Shown here in pieces: positions 32,929 through 43,850 of a DNA stretch of 64,000 nt. Source of the DNA: Cordilura impudica (taxonomy: Eukaryota; Arthropoda; Insecta; Diptera; Scathophagidae); assembly GCA_963682025.1 (NCBI GenBank), contig OY821520.1:89763670-89827669 (forward strand), written 5' to 3'. The translations under genes and the position numbers were made by a program. The notes below the pieces were generated by a model, which saw only the letters and a list, made by a program, of their open reading frames with translations, ran no database searches and was not told the DNA's origin. Positions within the stretch are counted from its first letter, which is position 1; each line of letters begins with the position of its first letter.

Positions 32929-35866
32929 CCCAGTTGGCTACGTCTTTATCGATGAACACAAATTGAGGACAGTTCAAATAAATCGTTGACGAAATTTTCA
33001 TACAAATGTCCGCGGAATCATGCAAGACCATAAGAGAGGTGCTTTCGTTTATCGACGATGACGCAGGTGATCGTTGACGACCATTCCGGCGACAATATCA
33101 TTCATACTGTCGTTGACGACAACATAAGAGACACATTTTCTCACACTATGTCAACGACAGTATGACGGACACTTTCGCCCACACTATCGTCAAAGACAGT
33201 ATGAGGGACACTCTTGCCCTAAATAAAGTAAAAGCTAACATTTTGAAATATCTAAATTTCATTTTAATTTAATTTCATTTTAAATAATTAAAAACTAATT
33301 ATAAAAAAACAGATCAAACGATAAAAATAATTAATTAGTATTAAAAATAAGTTAACAATAGCTTAATATTTTAATATTTATTTTCAATTTTACGAAAAAC
33401 TTATCGTAGACCTTTGGCGAATTACCCGTAGGTTTCGTCTTCTTTTCTTGTGGCCTCTATAGAAGAAATTATAAATAGATTTAATTTATATGAAGACAAA
33501 GAGTTCTTTAAATAACACTAATAGTTAATAATGAATTAGAAAATAATTTATAATTAATAACTAACATAACACTTACCTTTATGATAAATCACTTAAAAAA
33601 ATTTTAATATTCAACTTTTAAACTATTTGACACCTACTCTCTTTATTTGATAACCAACTGAATAATAATTGATGATGATTTTTCCTTAGAAAATTTTTTT
33701 GTTTGCTCTAGTAGCCATTATTAAGTCCTGTTATTTTTTTATTTATTTTTTATTTTTCGAACACGCAAAGCATATACAATAAGATAAATGCAGTACATGA
33801 CCAATTTGAAGACATTGTCGCTCATGCTGTCTTTAACGGTGTTCAATTTACGAACAACTTGAAGACATCATCGCTCATCATGTAACTAATGGAGTTCGAT
33901 TGACGACACTCTTGCCACGACGTCGCTCTTCCTGACGTCAACAGACTCATATACAACAAACCTGATTTTGTCACTTAATTTGTCGTCAATAGAATGTGAT
34001 ACACGACCATATAATTATTTGTCATCCAGCTGGTCGTTAATGAAAATTTTAATTAAATCTCTGCACAACAGAGTCATAAATAATGAATTTTATGATGATG
34101 TTCCCTGTAATAATTTAAACATTCTCAAATATAACTTTCAGTGTGTAACACTAACAGAGGTAGTTGAAAGTTTCAATGCTATTAAATCGAATGCAGTTGG
34201 CTTTGATAATATACACCCCAGATTTATAAAAATGATTTTACCATGGATTGTCCGTTTCACAATGTACTTGTTTAACTCCATAATCACTACTAGCATCTTT
34301 CCAGTGGAGTGGAAACATGCCAAAATTATACCAATACCAAAAACGGGTAACGAATACCGCCCGATTGCAATTCTTCCATATCTCTCAAAAGTTTTCGAGC
34401 ACCTTTTACACAGACAAATCTTTAGGTATTTAAACGACAAAAACTTACTTACAGAGCGTCAATATGTTTTCAGGCCACAACATAGCTGTATAGCAGCTTT
34501 ATATGATGTAGTTGAGGAGTTAAGAAGTAACATGGATGATGGAAAAATATCTTTTTTGGTTTTATTGGATCACTCAAAGGCATTTGACACGGTGCACCAC
34601 TCAATTTTATGCCTAAAGAGGTTTTTTAGCATTAGACTCATGTTTTCATATCTCACAAACAGATACCAATCTGTTGCTAACGGTAGCTCCATCTCAAACT
34701 CACTGCAAGTTATAAGATGGGTACCACAGGGTTCAATCCTTGGACCACTACTTTATTCGATATATGCCAATGATCTTCCACAACAAATAAAATTGTCTAA
34801 GGTTCAGATGTACGCTGATGATATTCAGCTATATTTAAGTAGTACCAAGGATTCAATTATTTCCAAAACTCAAGAACTAAATTATAATCTCAAACGTATT
34901 CTAAATTGGGCAACGGCAAATGGTCTACGACTTAATCCAAATAAATCTAAGTGTATTATAATAAAGAAGAAAGTGATGCATTTGGAGAATGAGATTAATG
35001 TCTTCCTTGGGGGCTCTAAAATTGACATCGTGGACTCTGTACGAAATCTCGGAGTTGTGTTTAATGGAACTCTGACTTGGTCAGATCATATTAATCAATC
35101 CTGTGCCAGAATTTATAGTATGATAAGAAGTTAATGGTTAACACAGCACTTTACTCCACTGAAAATGAGATTGCTACTTGCTAAAACATATCTTTTACCA
35201 TCATTACTATATGCATCTGAGGTTTTGTCAGGTTGCAACTCTAGGGATAGCAGAAAACTTACTGTAACTTTCAACAACATTATTCACTATATCTTTGGAT
35301 TAAGAAAATTTTATCATGTATCCCAATACTCGTGTCAGTTTTACACATGTCATTTGACAACTATATAAAATTGAAGAAGATTATATTTCTACATAAAATT
35401 ATTATAACAAAGGCTCCAAAATATCTTTTTGAACGATTAAAGTTCGCAAGATCTTCCAGAGGGAATCGAATAATTCAATTTAAATACCGGGACCATGCCT
35501 CTGAATGTCAATTTTTTATACTAACTATTCGTCTCTGGAATCAGCTTCCTAATGTCATGCAAAATACAAGCAAAGCAGTAGAGTTTAGAAAATTACTATA
35601 CCAATACTTTAATTGATTTTATTTGATTTTTTTTTAATGTTTTTCAATTGTAATTTATAATATTTTAAATTTAGATTAAGAGTTGCTGATATTAAATATA
35701 TAGTGAATAACTTATCTGATTCCATTACTGTAATTTATAAGATACAATATCTGTTATATCGTCGTTATAGAAAACTTCATCGATAATTGTCGTGAGTGAC
35801 AAATTATAAAATGTCTTAAAGAAATCGTTAAAGACAACGTCATCTACGGCGATTTTGCCAACTGGG
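32929..35866 (+). mobile_element. Foldback-like element with CCCAGTTGGC termini carrying a LINE gene
   Basis: The left end is CCCAGTTGGCTACG and the reversed right end is CCCAGTTGGCAAAATCG. Near both ends, and again just before the LINE gene (33780-33960), are clusters rich in TCGTTGACGACAA, CGACAGTATGACGGACAC and GACGACACTCTTGCC. The left cluster (about 33050-33225) looks like three degenerate ~36-bp repeats. No convincing target duplication was found. This resembles foldback elements that surround a passenger gene, but a LINE that simply jumped into an older foldback element fits equally well. Confidence 0.55.
33968..35616 (+). pseudogene. LINE reverse transcriptase, 5' truncated, lightly damaged
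   Basis: A long frame (33968-35134, 388 codons) contains RT motifs in order. These are VVESFNAIKSNAVGFDNIHP, TTSIFPVEWKHAKIIPIPK, YRPIAILPYLSKVFEHLLHR, FRPQHSCIAALYD, LLDHSKAFDTVHHSIL, WVPQGSILGPLLYSIYANDL, MYADDIQLYL and LRLNPNKSKCII. The catalytic Asp pair of YADD is intact. A stop (TAA at 35132) interrupts the thumb, after which LLLAKTYLLPSLLYASEVLS continues in the same frame. A shift near 35340 leads to the C-terminal stretch ending RLWNQLPNVMQN...LLYQYFN at 35616. The palm looks a little short after HHSIL, suggesting a small deletion. No endonuclease or ORF1 upstream. It fits Jockey/CR1-like LINEs. It is the least decayed LINE in the window, but inactive. Confidence 0.85.
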
Positions 35867-36859
35867 TTATGAAACAATTACTCACCCATACAAAATGTGT
35901 ATTACAAACAAAGTACTACACAACGTATGATTAATATTAATTGCAAATTAATAATATAAAGTCAAACAAGAAATCATTCACGGTTTAGTAAAAAATAGTA
36001 CTGAAAAAGTTATCCTTTGTTCTTATATGTATAAATAAAAAAAAATATTAACATATAGTATTTTCTTTAGTGATTTGCAGAATCCGTACAATCTAAGTAA
36101 ACTGAGTTATTGGAGTTATAAGGATTACAATATTTTTCTGTGAAATAGTAAATAAGTCTTTAGAATATTGTTGTATTAAGATCAATAACAATATTGATAG
36201 CAAGCTTTAAATCTAAACATCTATATTAGCAAGTCGGGAGGCTGATAAAAACATATCATATGAAGTGGTCCTACGTTTTGATATTTTCCAGATTCAAGTT
36301 TGGTTTCAGTTTTGTAAGGCTGATACAATTTTAATTCAGACAACTTGACATTCTTTAGGGAGTAACATTTACTCTCTAACTTTAACTATCACAGAAGTAG
36401 TCGGCATACACATAATAGTACGAATATGCATATATATTAAGTAGCAATTTTCATTAACAATTTAAAAAAAAAAAAATACTTTCTTTTTAAAGTTCGTTAA
36501 AAACACCAAATTTCCATCTTGTATATACAATAAAAAAAAAACACCACCAAAATATTTTTTAGTAAAAACAAATATTAAATATTTTTAAAATTAGCTGCAT
36601 TCGTTTAGAATTTTTCTTAGATTTTTTTTAAATAAATACTTTAAGTCTTCATTAAATCTCAACAAAAAAAAACTTACATTAAAAAAGCATTCATTAGAGA
36701 ATCATTCTTACAAACAAAAACAAAAGCATATACAAAAAAAAAACGTATACTTTTTAATGCATCATTTTCATTATAATTACATATTTATAAAACTTTAACA
36801 TAATTAATCAAAATGGTACTAATTAATATATACAAAATGTTCTCCCTTCAACTAAACAG
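35867..36859. other. Ten-a: AT-rich intron upstream of the teneurin exon
   Basis: No genes or bounded repeats are visible. The stretch ends in the splice acceptor TCTCCCTTCAACTAAACAG at 36859, with a moderate pyrimidine tract. Confidence 0.6.
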
Positions 36860-36979
36860 CCGTGTTTCGGTAATGCGTGGCCAGGTGATTACACCACAAG
36901 GATTGGGTATTGTTGGTATACGTGTCTCAGTGGATAGAGATTCACGATTTGGTTTTACTTTGACGCGACAAGGTGGATG
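36860..36979 (+). CDS. Ten-a: Teneurin exon: first part of the transthyretin-like domain
   Basis: The exon is bounded by AAACAG before 36860 and GTGAGT from 36980. After one base that completes the preceding codon it reads [39 protein letters not shown] and the first two bases of a Trp codon. This is the strongly conserved stretch of teneurins after the EGF repeats and Cys-rich region, the transthyretin-like (carboxypeptidase-regulatory-like) beta-sandwich in the extracellular part. Teneurins are type II membrane proteins that bind partners across synapses and guide neuronal matching; in flies there are two, Ten-m and Ten-a. GFTLTRQGG preceded by SVDRDSRF suggests Ten-a rather than Ten-m, from memory. 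Upstream exons (cytoplasmic part, membrane helix, EGF repeats) are not in the window. The sequence is intact and evidently under selection. Confidence 0.92.
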
Positions 36980-38394
36980 GTGAGTATAATTATTCAATTT
37001 AATAAACAAATATATAAAATTAATTAAATTAATGAAAATAAATTATATATTAGAAATTCGAGAACGAATTGCCTCTGGTTATTAAAAAAAATCGAAATGA
37101 AAAAAATTATTTAATTATTTGATATTAATTAAAAAATTTTCAATTGTAAGGGGTAAATTTGCTTTATTTTATTTTTGATTTTAAATAAATTTTTATGTTT
37201 AATTGTTGCATGAAAATAGATATTGCTTGATTAAATAATTGAGCTTAATGTAAAAAAATAAATAAAATACCATATAATACCTTATTGGATGAACAAAAAT
37301 TTAAATTTAAATTTTAGTTTCAGAGTAGTTTTCTATAAAATGTATTATATCCTTTTAGCAGGATTATAAAATAGATTATTTTACAGGAATAATGTGCCCA
37401 AATAAGAGAAATTAAACATAATTGAATTTTCTTTAAATTCTTTATTATCTTGTTTATTATTCTCTCTTAAAAAAATAAAATGATTTTATAATCTTTTACG
37501 CCTCATTGAACAAATTTTTCGTTTGTTTCTTCTTTAAAATTTTTCTTATCAAGATATTCTTTTTTGTTTTATGAACAGACAGACCTACTAGCTTAATACA
37601 AATGAAAGTAATTTTTCTTGTAAAGCCAAACAAAAAAATTTTAGTATCTTCTATAGCAATTCACAATAACCCCTAAACTGAAGGACAATATAACTAACGA
37701 AAACGTTATAATAGACAACTACATTATTTAAACATACAAGTATGTTTACAGTAAACACCTCGTTTGGAGGAGATTACGTAAATTAAGCTTACAAAACAAA
37801 AATAAGCCGGTTACAACCAGCTCTACACAATAGAAAGAAATTTCTTATATTTGCCTTAGCTTCCAATAGTTTTTACTGTAAATGTATTTGGTAGCCACAA
37901 CACAAAATGGATGTCCGCACTTACACAAGCAGACTCTCATCTTTAATACAAAATAACATGTGTTTTATTGTTGAGATTTTAACATAAAATCTCCTGTCTC
38001 TTGTTCTTTTTTCTGGCTTCTTTATATCTGTCAAAAAAAAAAAGTAAAAATCCAATTTCGTTCAGCCATTTCCGCAAATGAAAACCAAAAGCAGGGATTT
38101 CTGGCTGGGGAGTATAACAAAATAAGGACGAAATTGTGTTATATGTCACAATATAAATGATGTTGTTTTGTCCTTCACATGACCGTTAGAAATGCATACT
38201 TGTTTCCTTTTGATACCCTACAAGGTACATTTTTTGATACACTGAAAGGTCTGACGATAAAAATTCGTCTTAGTATTAATGTTATAACTATAATCGTACA
38301 AAGTTTACATCAACAAAACGATTTTCTAAAGAATATGCCTTCTTGCATTTTTCTTAATAACCGTAAAATTTTGAAAAAAAAAAACTTTTCTTTA
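36980..38394 (+). other. Ten-a: Start of the 19.8-kb teneurin intron
   Basis: The donor is GTGAGTATAA at 36980. AT-rich intron sequence follows without a recognised element. The intron runs to 56805 and is largely filled with repeats annotated separately. Confidence 0.7.
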
Positions 38395-39881
38395 AAAAAA
38401 TAAATATTTTTAGACATAACTTTTTCCTTAAAAAGCTAATTTTCTTTAAAAAGGTACCTTAATTCAAAAAACGACCATTTCGTAAAAAAGAGTATTTTAC
38501 TAAAAAGTGTTTTTTCTTAAGAAACACTTTCTCAAAATATTATTTTTTTATACAGATTTTTTAAAAATATACTCTTTCTTAAAAAAGTATATTTTCTAAA
38601 GTACTCCAAAAGTATTCGTTCTTAAAAAAAACGTCTACTGTCTTAAAAAGTAAATTTTTTTTTAAAAGTTGCTTTTTGTTTAAAAAAAAGTACATTTCAT
38701 TTAAAAAGCATAAGTTCTTAAAAAAGTACTTTTTCTTAAAAATAAATTTTTTTAAAAACTATCTATTCCTCAAAAAGCACCTTTTCTTATAAAAAAATAC
38801 ATATTCTATATAGAAACATGTTTTCTTGAAATACCTTTTCTTAAAAAATTAAATTTTTATAAAAACGGCCTTGTCTTAAGGAACCACCAAAAGTAAATTT
38901 TTTTAAAAAATTGAGTTTCTTTAAAAAAGTACTTTTTTTTAAAATTATTTTTTTTAACTACCTTATTTTCAAGAAGCAGCTTTTCTTAAAAACGAACCTG
39001 TTCTTAAAAAAGTACCTATTCTATAGAAAAATATTTTTTCTTGAAGTACCTTTTCTTAAAAAAATTAATTTTTATAAAAACGACCTTGTCTTAAAGAACC
39101 ACCTATCCTTGGAAAAGTAATTATTTTAAAAGTGGAGTTTCTTTAAAAAAGTACATTTCCTAAAAAAGTTCTTATATAAATATTCTAGAAAAATACATTT
39201 TGTTAAAAAAAAACACTTATTCTAAAACAAAATTTTTCTAAGAAGTACATTTTCTTCACAAATTACCTTTTCTTCAAAATGCACTTGTTCTCAAAAAGTA
39301 CCACTTATTAAAATATACATTTTGTTAAAAACTACTTTCAAAACGCATTTCTTAAAAGGGTCTTTTTCTAAAAAAGTACTTTTCTTTAAAAACTACACTT
39401 ATTTAAAAATTGCTTGTAAACAAAAAATAGTCTTTTCTTTAGAAGCATTTTTTTAGAAGTACATTTTCTTAATAAATTAATAATAATTAAACATTTAATG
39501 GTCACAAAGGAAAAATTTTATAAACTTAATAAACAACATTTTCTTTAACGAGTATATTGTATGAAATAAGCATCTTTTCTTTAAAAAGTACTTTTATCAA
39601 AAAGCATATTTTTTCTAAGAAGTATCTCACAAATAGACTTTTCTTAAATGAGTATACCTTCCTACAAAAAAAATAACTCTTATTTAAAAGGTACCTTTTA
39701 TCAAATAGTATATTTTCTTAAGAAGAATATTTTCTTAAAAAATACCCTTTCTTAAAATAGTACCCTTTGTTAAAAAGGAGACTTTTTCAAAAGTACAATC
39801 TCTTAAAAATCAAAAATTGGCTTTTCATAAAAGTTACATTTTTAAAAAAAAAAATAAATATTCTTTAGAAAGCACGTTTTC
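38395..39881. repeat. Degenerate array of TTCTTAAAAAAGTACC units
   Basis: About 1.5 kb is made of repeats near TTTTCTTAAAAAAGTACC, 17-25 bp each, with heavy drift. A longer period is visible too: the stretch CTTGTCTTAA-(A/G)GAACCACC occurs at about 38870 and 39085, some 210 bp apart, together with CTTGAA(A/G)TACCTTTTC. Most units contain TTAA. The array continues after the piggyBac-like insertion at 39886-41938. Confidence 0.8.
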
Positions 39882-39885
39882 TTAA

Positions 39886-41938
39886 CCTTCATAGGGTCCT
39901 CGGGTCAAATTTGACCCATTTTGAAAAAAAATTTGAATTTTTTTCTTTAAGTAGAGGGTTTAGATTTTAGATACTTTATGACTTTTATTTAATTTTTAAT
40001 GTTAATAACTGCTTTTGGTTTTTTTAAAAAAATATTGGCAAAAAAAAATTTATACAGTTTATAGCACTTAAGATCTTCGGGTCAAATTTGACCCGGAACA
40101 AAATCGTTGAGTTTTTGTTATGCACAGTTTTGTTATAATAATTTTTTTTTGTCAAAAGGAATGTCAAATGTGTTTTACATATAATGTGTATTAGTTGTAA
40201 AAAGTGCTGATAATTGTCTCCTTTTTACAGGCGTCCAGACAATAATCATTCAAGGCAATACACGTTTCAAAAATTATGTGTTCTAAAATAAAAAAAAAAA
40301 AATTAATAAAAGAAGATTTCCATGTTTTACATTTCTATATAATATTCAAGACATCAACCGAGATTATTCACAAAGTGTACACGTATTAGTGAAAAAGTGT
40401 GAACGAGTCTTTATTGTCAATACAGCATTATCTAATATAAACCCTGGGTAAGTCTTTTATACGTTATCAGAGCTTTAGCAGCACTAAAATTAAATGTCTA
40501 TATATCTGTCTCCTTTCTTCTCCCTATTCTTGCTGAACATTACTGATATAAAAAATGGATATCCCCATGTGAAAAGCAAAGCTTATTTTCTTATTGCAAA
40601 ATTGTTTTCAGTCATAGAATAAACACGGAACTAATCAAACGTATCAACGTTATAAAGTGTCGAGTCTGTATTGCTTGTCGGAAAATGAATGCTAGTGAGA
40701 CAAAATTTGCTAAATGCATTATCGGATGAAGAGGAGATTTGTTCAGAATATGAAGATAGCTTGGAATGCGCTGAGATATCTAACACTTCTAGTGGAGGTG
40801 AAATTGATGTACTGGCAACTGCAGCAATGACGTCAAAAATTGGTGGAATAAAATATTTCAAACAACCTCTTACAAATAGTCAAGGAACATTCCGGAGCGA
40901 GAACATTATTATTGTTCGAGAATCAAATTGAAATTTCCAGTTTTCAATTGTTTTTCCCGCCGCCTGTAATGAACATTATTTTAAAATATACCAATAATGA
41001 AGGTAAACGTGTATTTAGTATTGATTGGACCGAAATGTTCGCATTTATTGGTACACTTTTGTTAGCTGGCGTGTATAGAACAAATAGTCGAAGTACGGAA
41101 AGTTTATGGGACTCTGAGAAAGGAAGGCCAATTTTTAGAGCAATCATGCCATTGAAAAGATTCAAAAGTCTTTCAAGAGTGATAAGATTTGACGATAAGG
41201 CTGGTCGCAGTGAACGTTGAATTTTAGATAAGTTTCCACCGATACGTGAGTTATGGAATATGTGGGTTGAAATATTGCCCAAACTTTACAATCCATCGCT
41301 AGATGCAACAGTAGATAAGCAATTAGTCGCATTCAGAGGAAGGTGCCCATTCCGGCAGTATACACCATCAAAACCAGCTAAGTATGGTAAAACATTTTGG
41401 ATACTCTGCGATTCGAGTACCAGTTACATCTGGAATATACAGCCGTATACAGGCAAATAAGTTGGAGCTATGTCCGAAAGAAATCAAGGTATGCGAGTAG
41501 TTATCGATTTGGAAGTCGGCCTAAAAGGTTATAATGTGACTGCAGACAACTTTTTTGTTTCTTATCAATTGACTATAATAAATGTAAAGGAGGAGTTAAT
41601 ACTCTGGATAAGGTTGTTTCATGTTACACTTGCAAAGGGAAGACTAATAGATGGCCTCAAGTTGTATTTAGAAACATTTTAGATATATCAGCTTGTAATG
41701 CTTTTATATTATTCACATCGGCTCATAATGGTTGGAATGATAACTGTTTCGCCAAACGTCGGCATTTTTTGGAGAATTTAGGATTGCAGCTTGCCACGCC
41801 CTATATAAAGCAGCGAAAATCATTGCCAAGAGCACAATTTTCAAGATAAAATTATTGTTTTCATATTAAATTTTCTAACTGGGTCAAATTTGACCCAAAG
41901 AACGTTAACGTAAGTCAAATTTGAGGACCATATGAAGG
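39886..41938 (+). mobile_element. piggyBac-like element 1 (TTAA target)
   Basis: TTAA lies on both sides (39882-39885 and 41939-41942). The left end is CCTTCATAGGGTCCTCGGGT and the reversed right end is CCTTCATATGGTCCTCAAAT. The 16-bp palindrome GGGTCAAATTTGACCC occurs at 39902-39917, 40079-40094 and 41881-41896. The interior carries a decayed plus-strand transposase. The 2.05-kb length is slightly short for an autonomous piggyBac element. Confidence 0.93.
40685..41849 (+). pseudogene. piggyBac-type transposase, decayed
   Basis: Pieces in different frames read in order. An acidic N-terminus comes first (ALSDEEEICSEYEDSLECAE). EIEISSFQLFFPPPVMNII-like sequence follows at about 40930. Then FSIDWTEMFAFIGTLLLAGV and YRTNSRSTESLW, FRAIMPLKRFKSLSRVIRFD with a stop at 41218-41220, LDATVDKQLVAFRGRCPFRQ and SKPAKYGKTFWILCDSSTSY, and IQPYTGK with a stop at 41458-41460. 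GYNVTADNFFVSYQL and a final HNGWNDNCFAKRRHFLENLG close the series. These are core motifs of the DDE_Tnp_1_7 domain; the Asp residues of DATVDKQ, CDSST and TADNFF are candidates for the catalytic set. At least two stops and several shifts. The C-terminal Cys-rich domain was not recognised. Inactive. Confidence 0.88.
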
Positions 41939-41942
41939 TTAA

Positions 41943-42803
41943 AAAAATTATTTGCCTTTTAAAAGGTCCCTTTCCTAAACTACAACATTTTCTTAAAAAA
42001 GTGAATTTGGTTTATAAATCGCCTTTTTTTAAAAAAAGTACATATTTTAAAACTCATTTCCCAAAAAAAAAACACCTATTCTTAAAATGATTAAAAAGAG
42101 CAAATATTCTCAAAATACATTTTGATTAAAAAGAAATTTTATAAAAATACCTATTTTCTAAATACTATTTCTTAACCCTCTCCCTGTCAAAAATGAAAAT
42201 GTTAAAATTTTTAGCTCGTTATGGGGCTAATGCCGGAAAAAATATAATTTTTACCTGAAATTTCTCACCTAAAGGTGGACTCTATATGTATATGAATATA
42301 TTTTTAATCATAGAAATAAGCAAATCAATGCAATATTTGAATATGCCGTTCACTTTTTCAATTCAATTGATGCCTGCTTTGATGTCGAATATATTCGACA
42401 AAAACACGGAAAAGGTCAAGAAGTATATTTTCTTAAAAACGTATGGTCTCTTAAAAAAACGTACCATGTCTTTAAAAATTTAACGTTTTAAAGAAGTACC
42501 TTTTCTTAAAAAAGTAATTTCTCTCAAAAAGTATTGTTGCGTAAGATGTATATAATCTTAAAAAATTGAATATTCATAAACACATTTAAAAACACACTTT
42601 TTTTTAAAAAGCCCATTTTTATTTAAAAAAATGTACTTTTTAAAAGTAAATTTGTATAGAAATAAAAATTTTTTTTTCACATTTCTCTTACACTACAAAA
42701 TAATTATCTTTTCTATTATTAGAAAATATATCCATGATCTCAAACCGAACAATAAAAGGTACAAAATCTTTTCTTAAAAAATCATGTGAGTCCGATCATA
42801 ATG
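41943..42803. repeat. Continuation of the TTCTTAAAAAAGTACC array
   Basis: The same drifting units resume after the piggyBac-like insertion. A non-array segment at about 42178-42420 starts TTAACCCTCTCCCTGTC, so it may be a further TTAA-targeting insertion, but no matching right end was found. Confidence 0.65.
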
Positions 42804-43638
42804 GAGATGTGTAAACATCTAGTAATTAAATATTACTTTATGTCACTTTTTTAAAATCAAAGAGAAAGCGTCTCTATGTATCACTTATAGCAATCAACTG
42901 CAGAGGCTCTGCTAATATAAAAATATTTATTATTATTTATTTTGTCAACTGGTTAATTTTTCAGTTTCATTTTTGATTTTTTCATTTTTAATTTTAAATT
43001 TTTAAATTTTCATTTTTGATTTTCATTTTTCATTTTTTATTTTTCATTTTTCATTTTTAATTTTTGGTTTTTAATTTTTGATTTTTCATTTTTTATATTT
43101 CGTTTTTCATTTTTCATATTTTCTTTTTCATTTTTAATTTTTCATTTTTGATTTTTAATTTTTCATTTTTTATATTTCGTTTTTCATTTTTCATTTTTCA
43201 TTTTTCATTTTCCATTTTTCATTTTTCATTTTTTATTTTTTATTTTTAATACTTCATTTTTAATTTTTCATTTTTTCTTTTCATTTTTGATTTTTTATTT
43301 TTCATTTTTCATTTTTTATTTTTCATTTTTCGTTTTTGACTTTTTAATTTTTCAAGCTCCAGTTTTCGATTTTCGTTTTTCGTTTTTTATTTTTCATTTT
43401 TTATTTTTCCCTATTTTTTATATATTTTTTATTTTTCAGTTTATATTTTCATTTATTATTTTTCATTTTTTATTTTCCATTTTTCATTTTCAGGAAGGTT
43501 ATTACATATCATATTTTTTTCACCAATACAATCAATCATAAGTCACACCGATTTTGTCTTACATCTAACGCTGTTTTTGTGATTGTATTGTGAAATAGTT
43601 TTTTAGCCCCCTGCGCGTGTAGATGCTTATACATCAAA
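42804..43638. mobile_element. Minisatellite-bearing repeat element, copy 1
   Basis: The left flank (GAGATGTGTAAACATCTAGT ... CTCTGCTAATATAAA) leads into about 540 bp of TTTTTCATTTTTTATTTT-like units. The right flank contains GGTTATTACATATCATA, GATTTTGTCTTACATC, GTTTTTGTGATTGTATTGTG and CCCCTGCGCGTGTAGATGC. The same three-part layout, flanks included, recurs at 54408-55142. The outer ends, GATGTGTAAACATCTA and (reversed) GATGTATAAGCATCTA, are inverted, so it is probably a small non-autonomous transposon. Confidence 0.75.
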
Positions 43639-43850
43639 ATAGTAGTTTTTCTTAAAGAAGTACGTTTTCCTAAAAAAGTTTATTCTCTTTAACAAATAAA
43701 TTGTCTCAAAAAAAAAAAAAACAAAAATAAACACATTTTCTTGAAAAAGTATTTTTCTTTAGAAAGTAACTTTTCTATAAGAAAATACCTTTTTTAAAAA
43801 GAACATTTTCTTAAAAAGTACCTTCTCCTTCAAAAGATTTTATTATTGCC
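43639..43850. repeat. Right remnant of the TTCTTAAAAAAGTACC array
   Basis: About 200 bp of units such as TTTTCTTAAAGAAGTACG and TTTTCTTAAAAAGTACC follow. This suggests the element at 42804-43638 also inserted into the array. Confidence 0.65.

Noticed and set aside
38911..39120. 69-codon Lys/Phe/Leu-rich frame
   Set aside because: It is translation of the TTCTTAAAAAAGTACC array.
38395..39881. CRISPR-like repeat pattern
   Set aside because: Units drift continuously with no constant repeat and unique spacers; the sequence is eukaryotic.
40631..40861. 76-codon minus-strand frame
   Set aside because: It is antisense to the N-terminus of the decayed piggyBac-type transposase.
43287..43541. 84-codon Phe-rich frame
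   Set aside because: It is translation of the TTTTTCA minisatellite.
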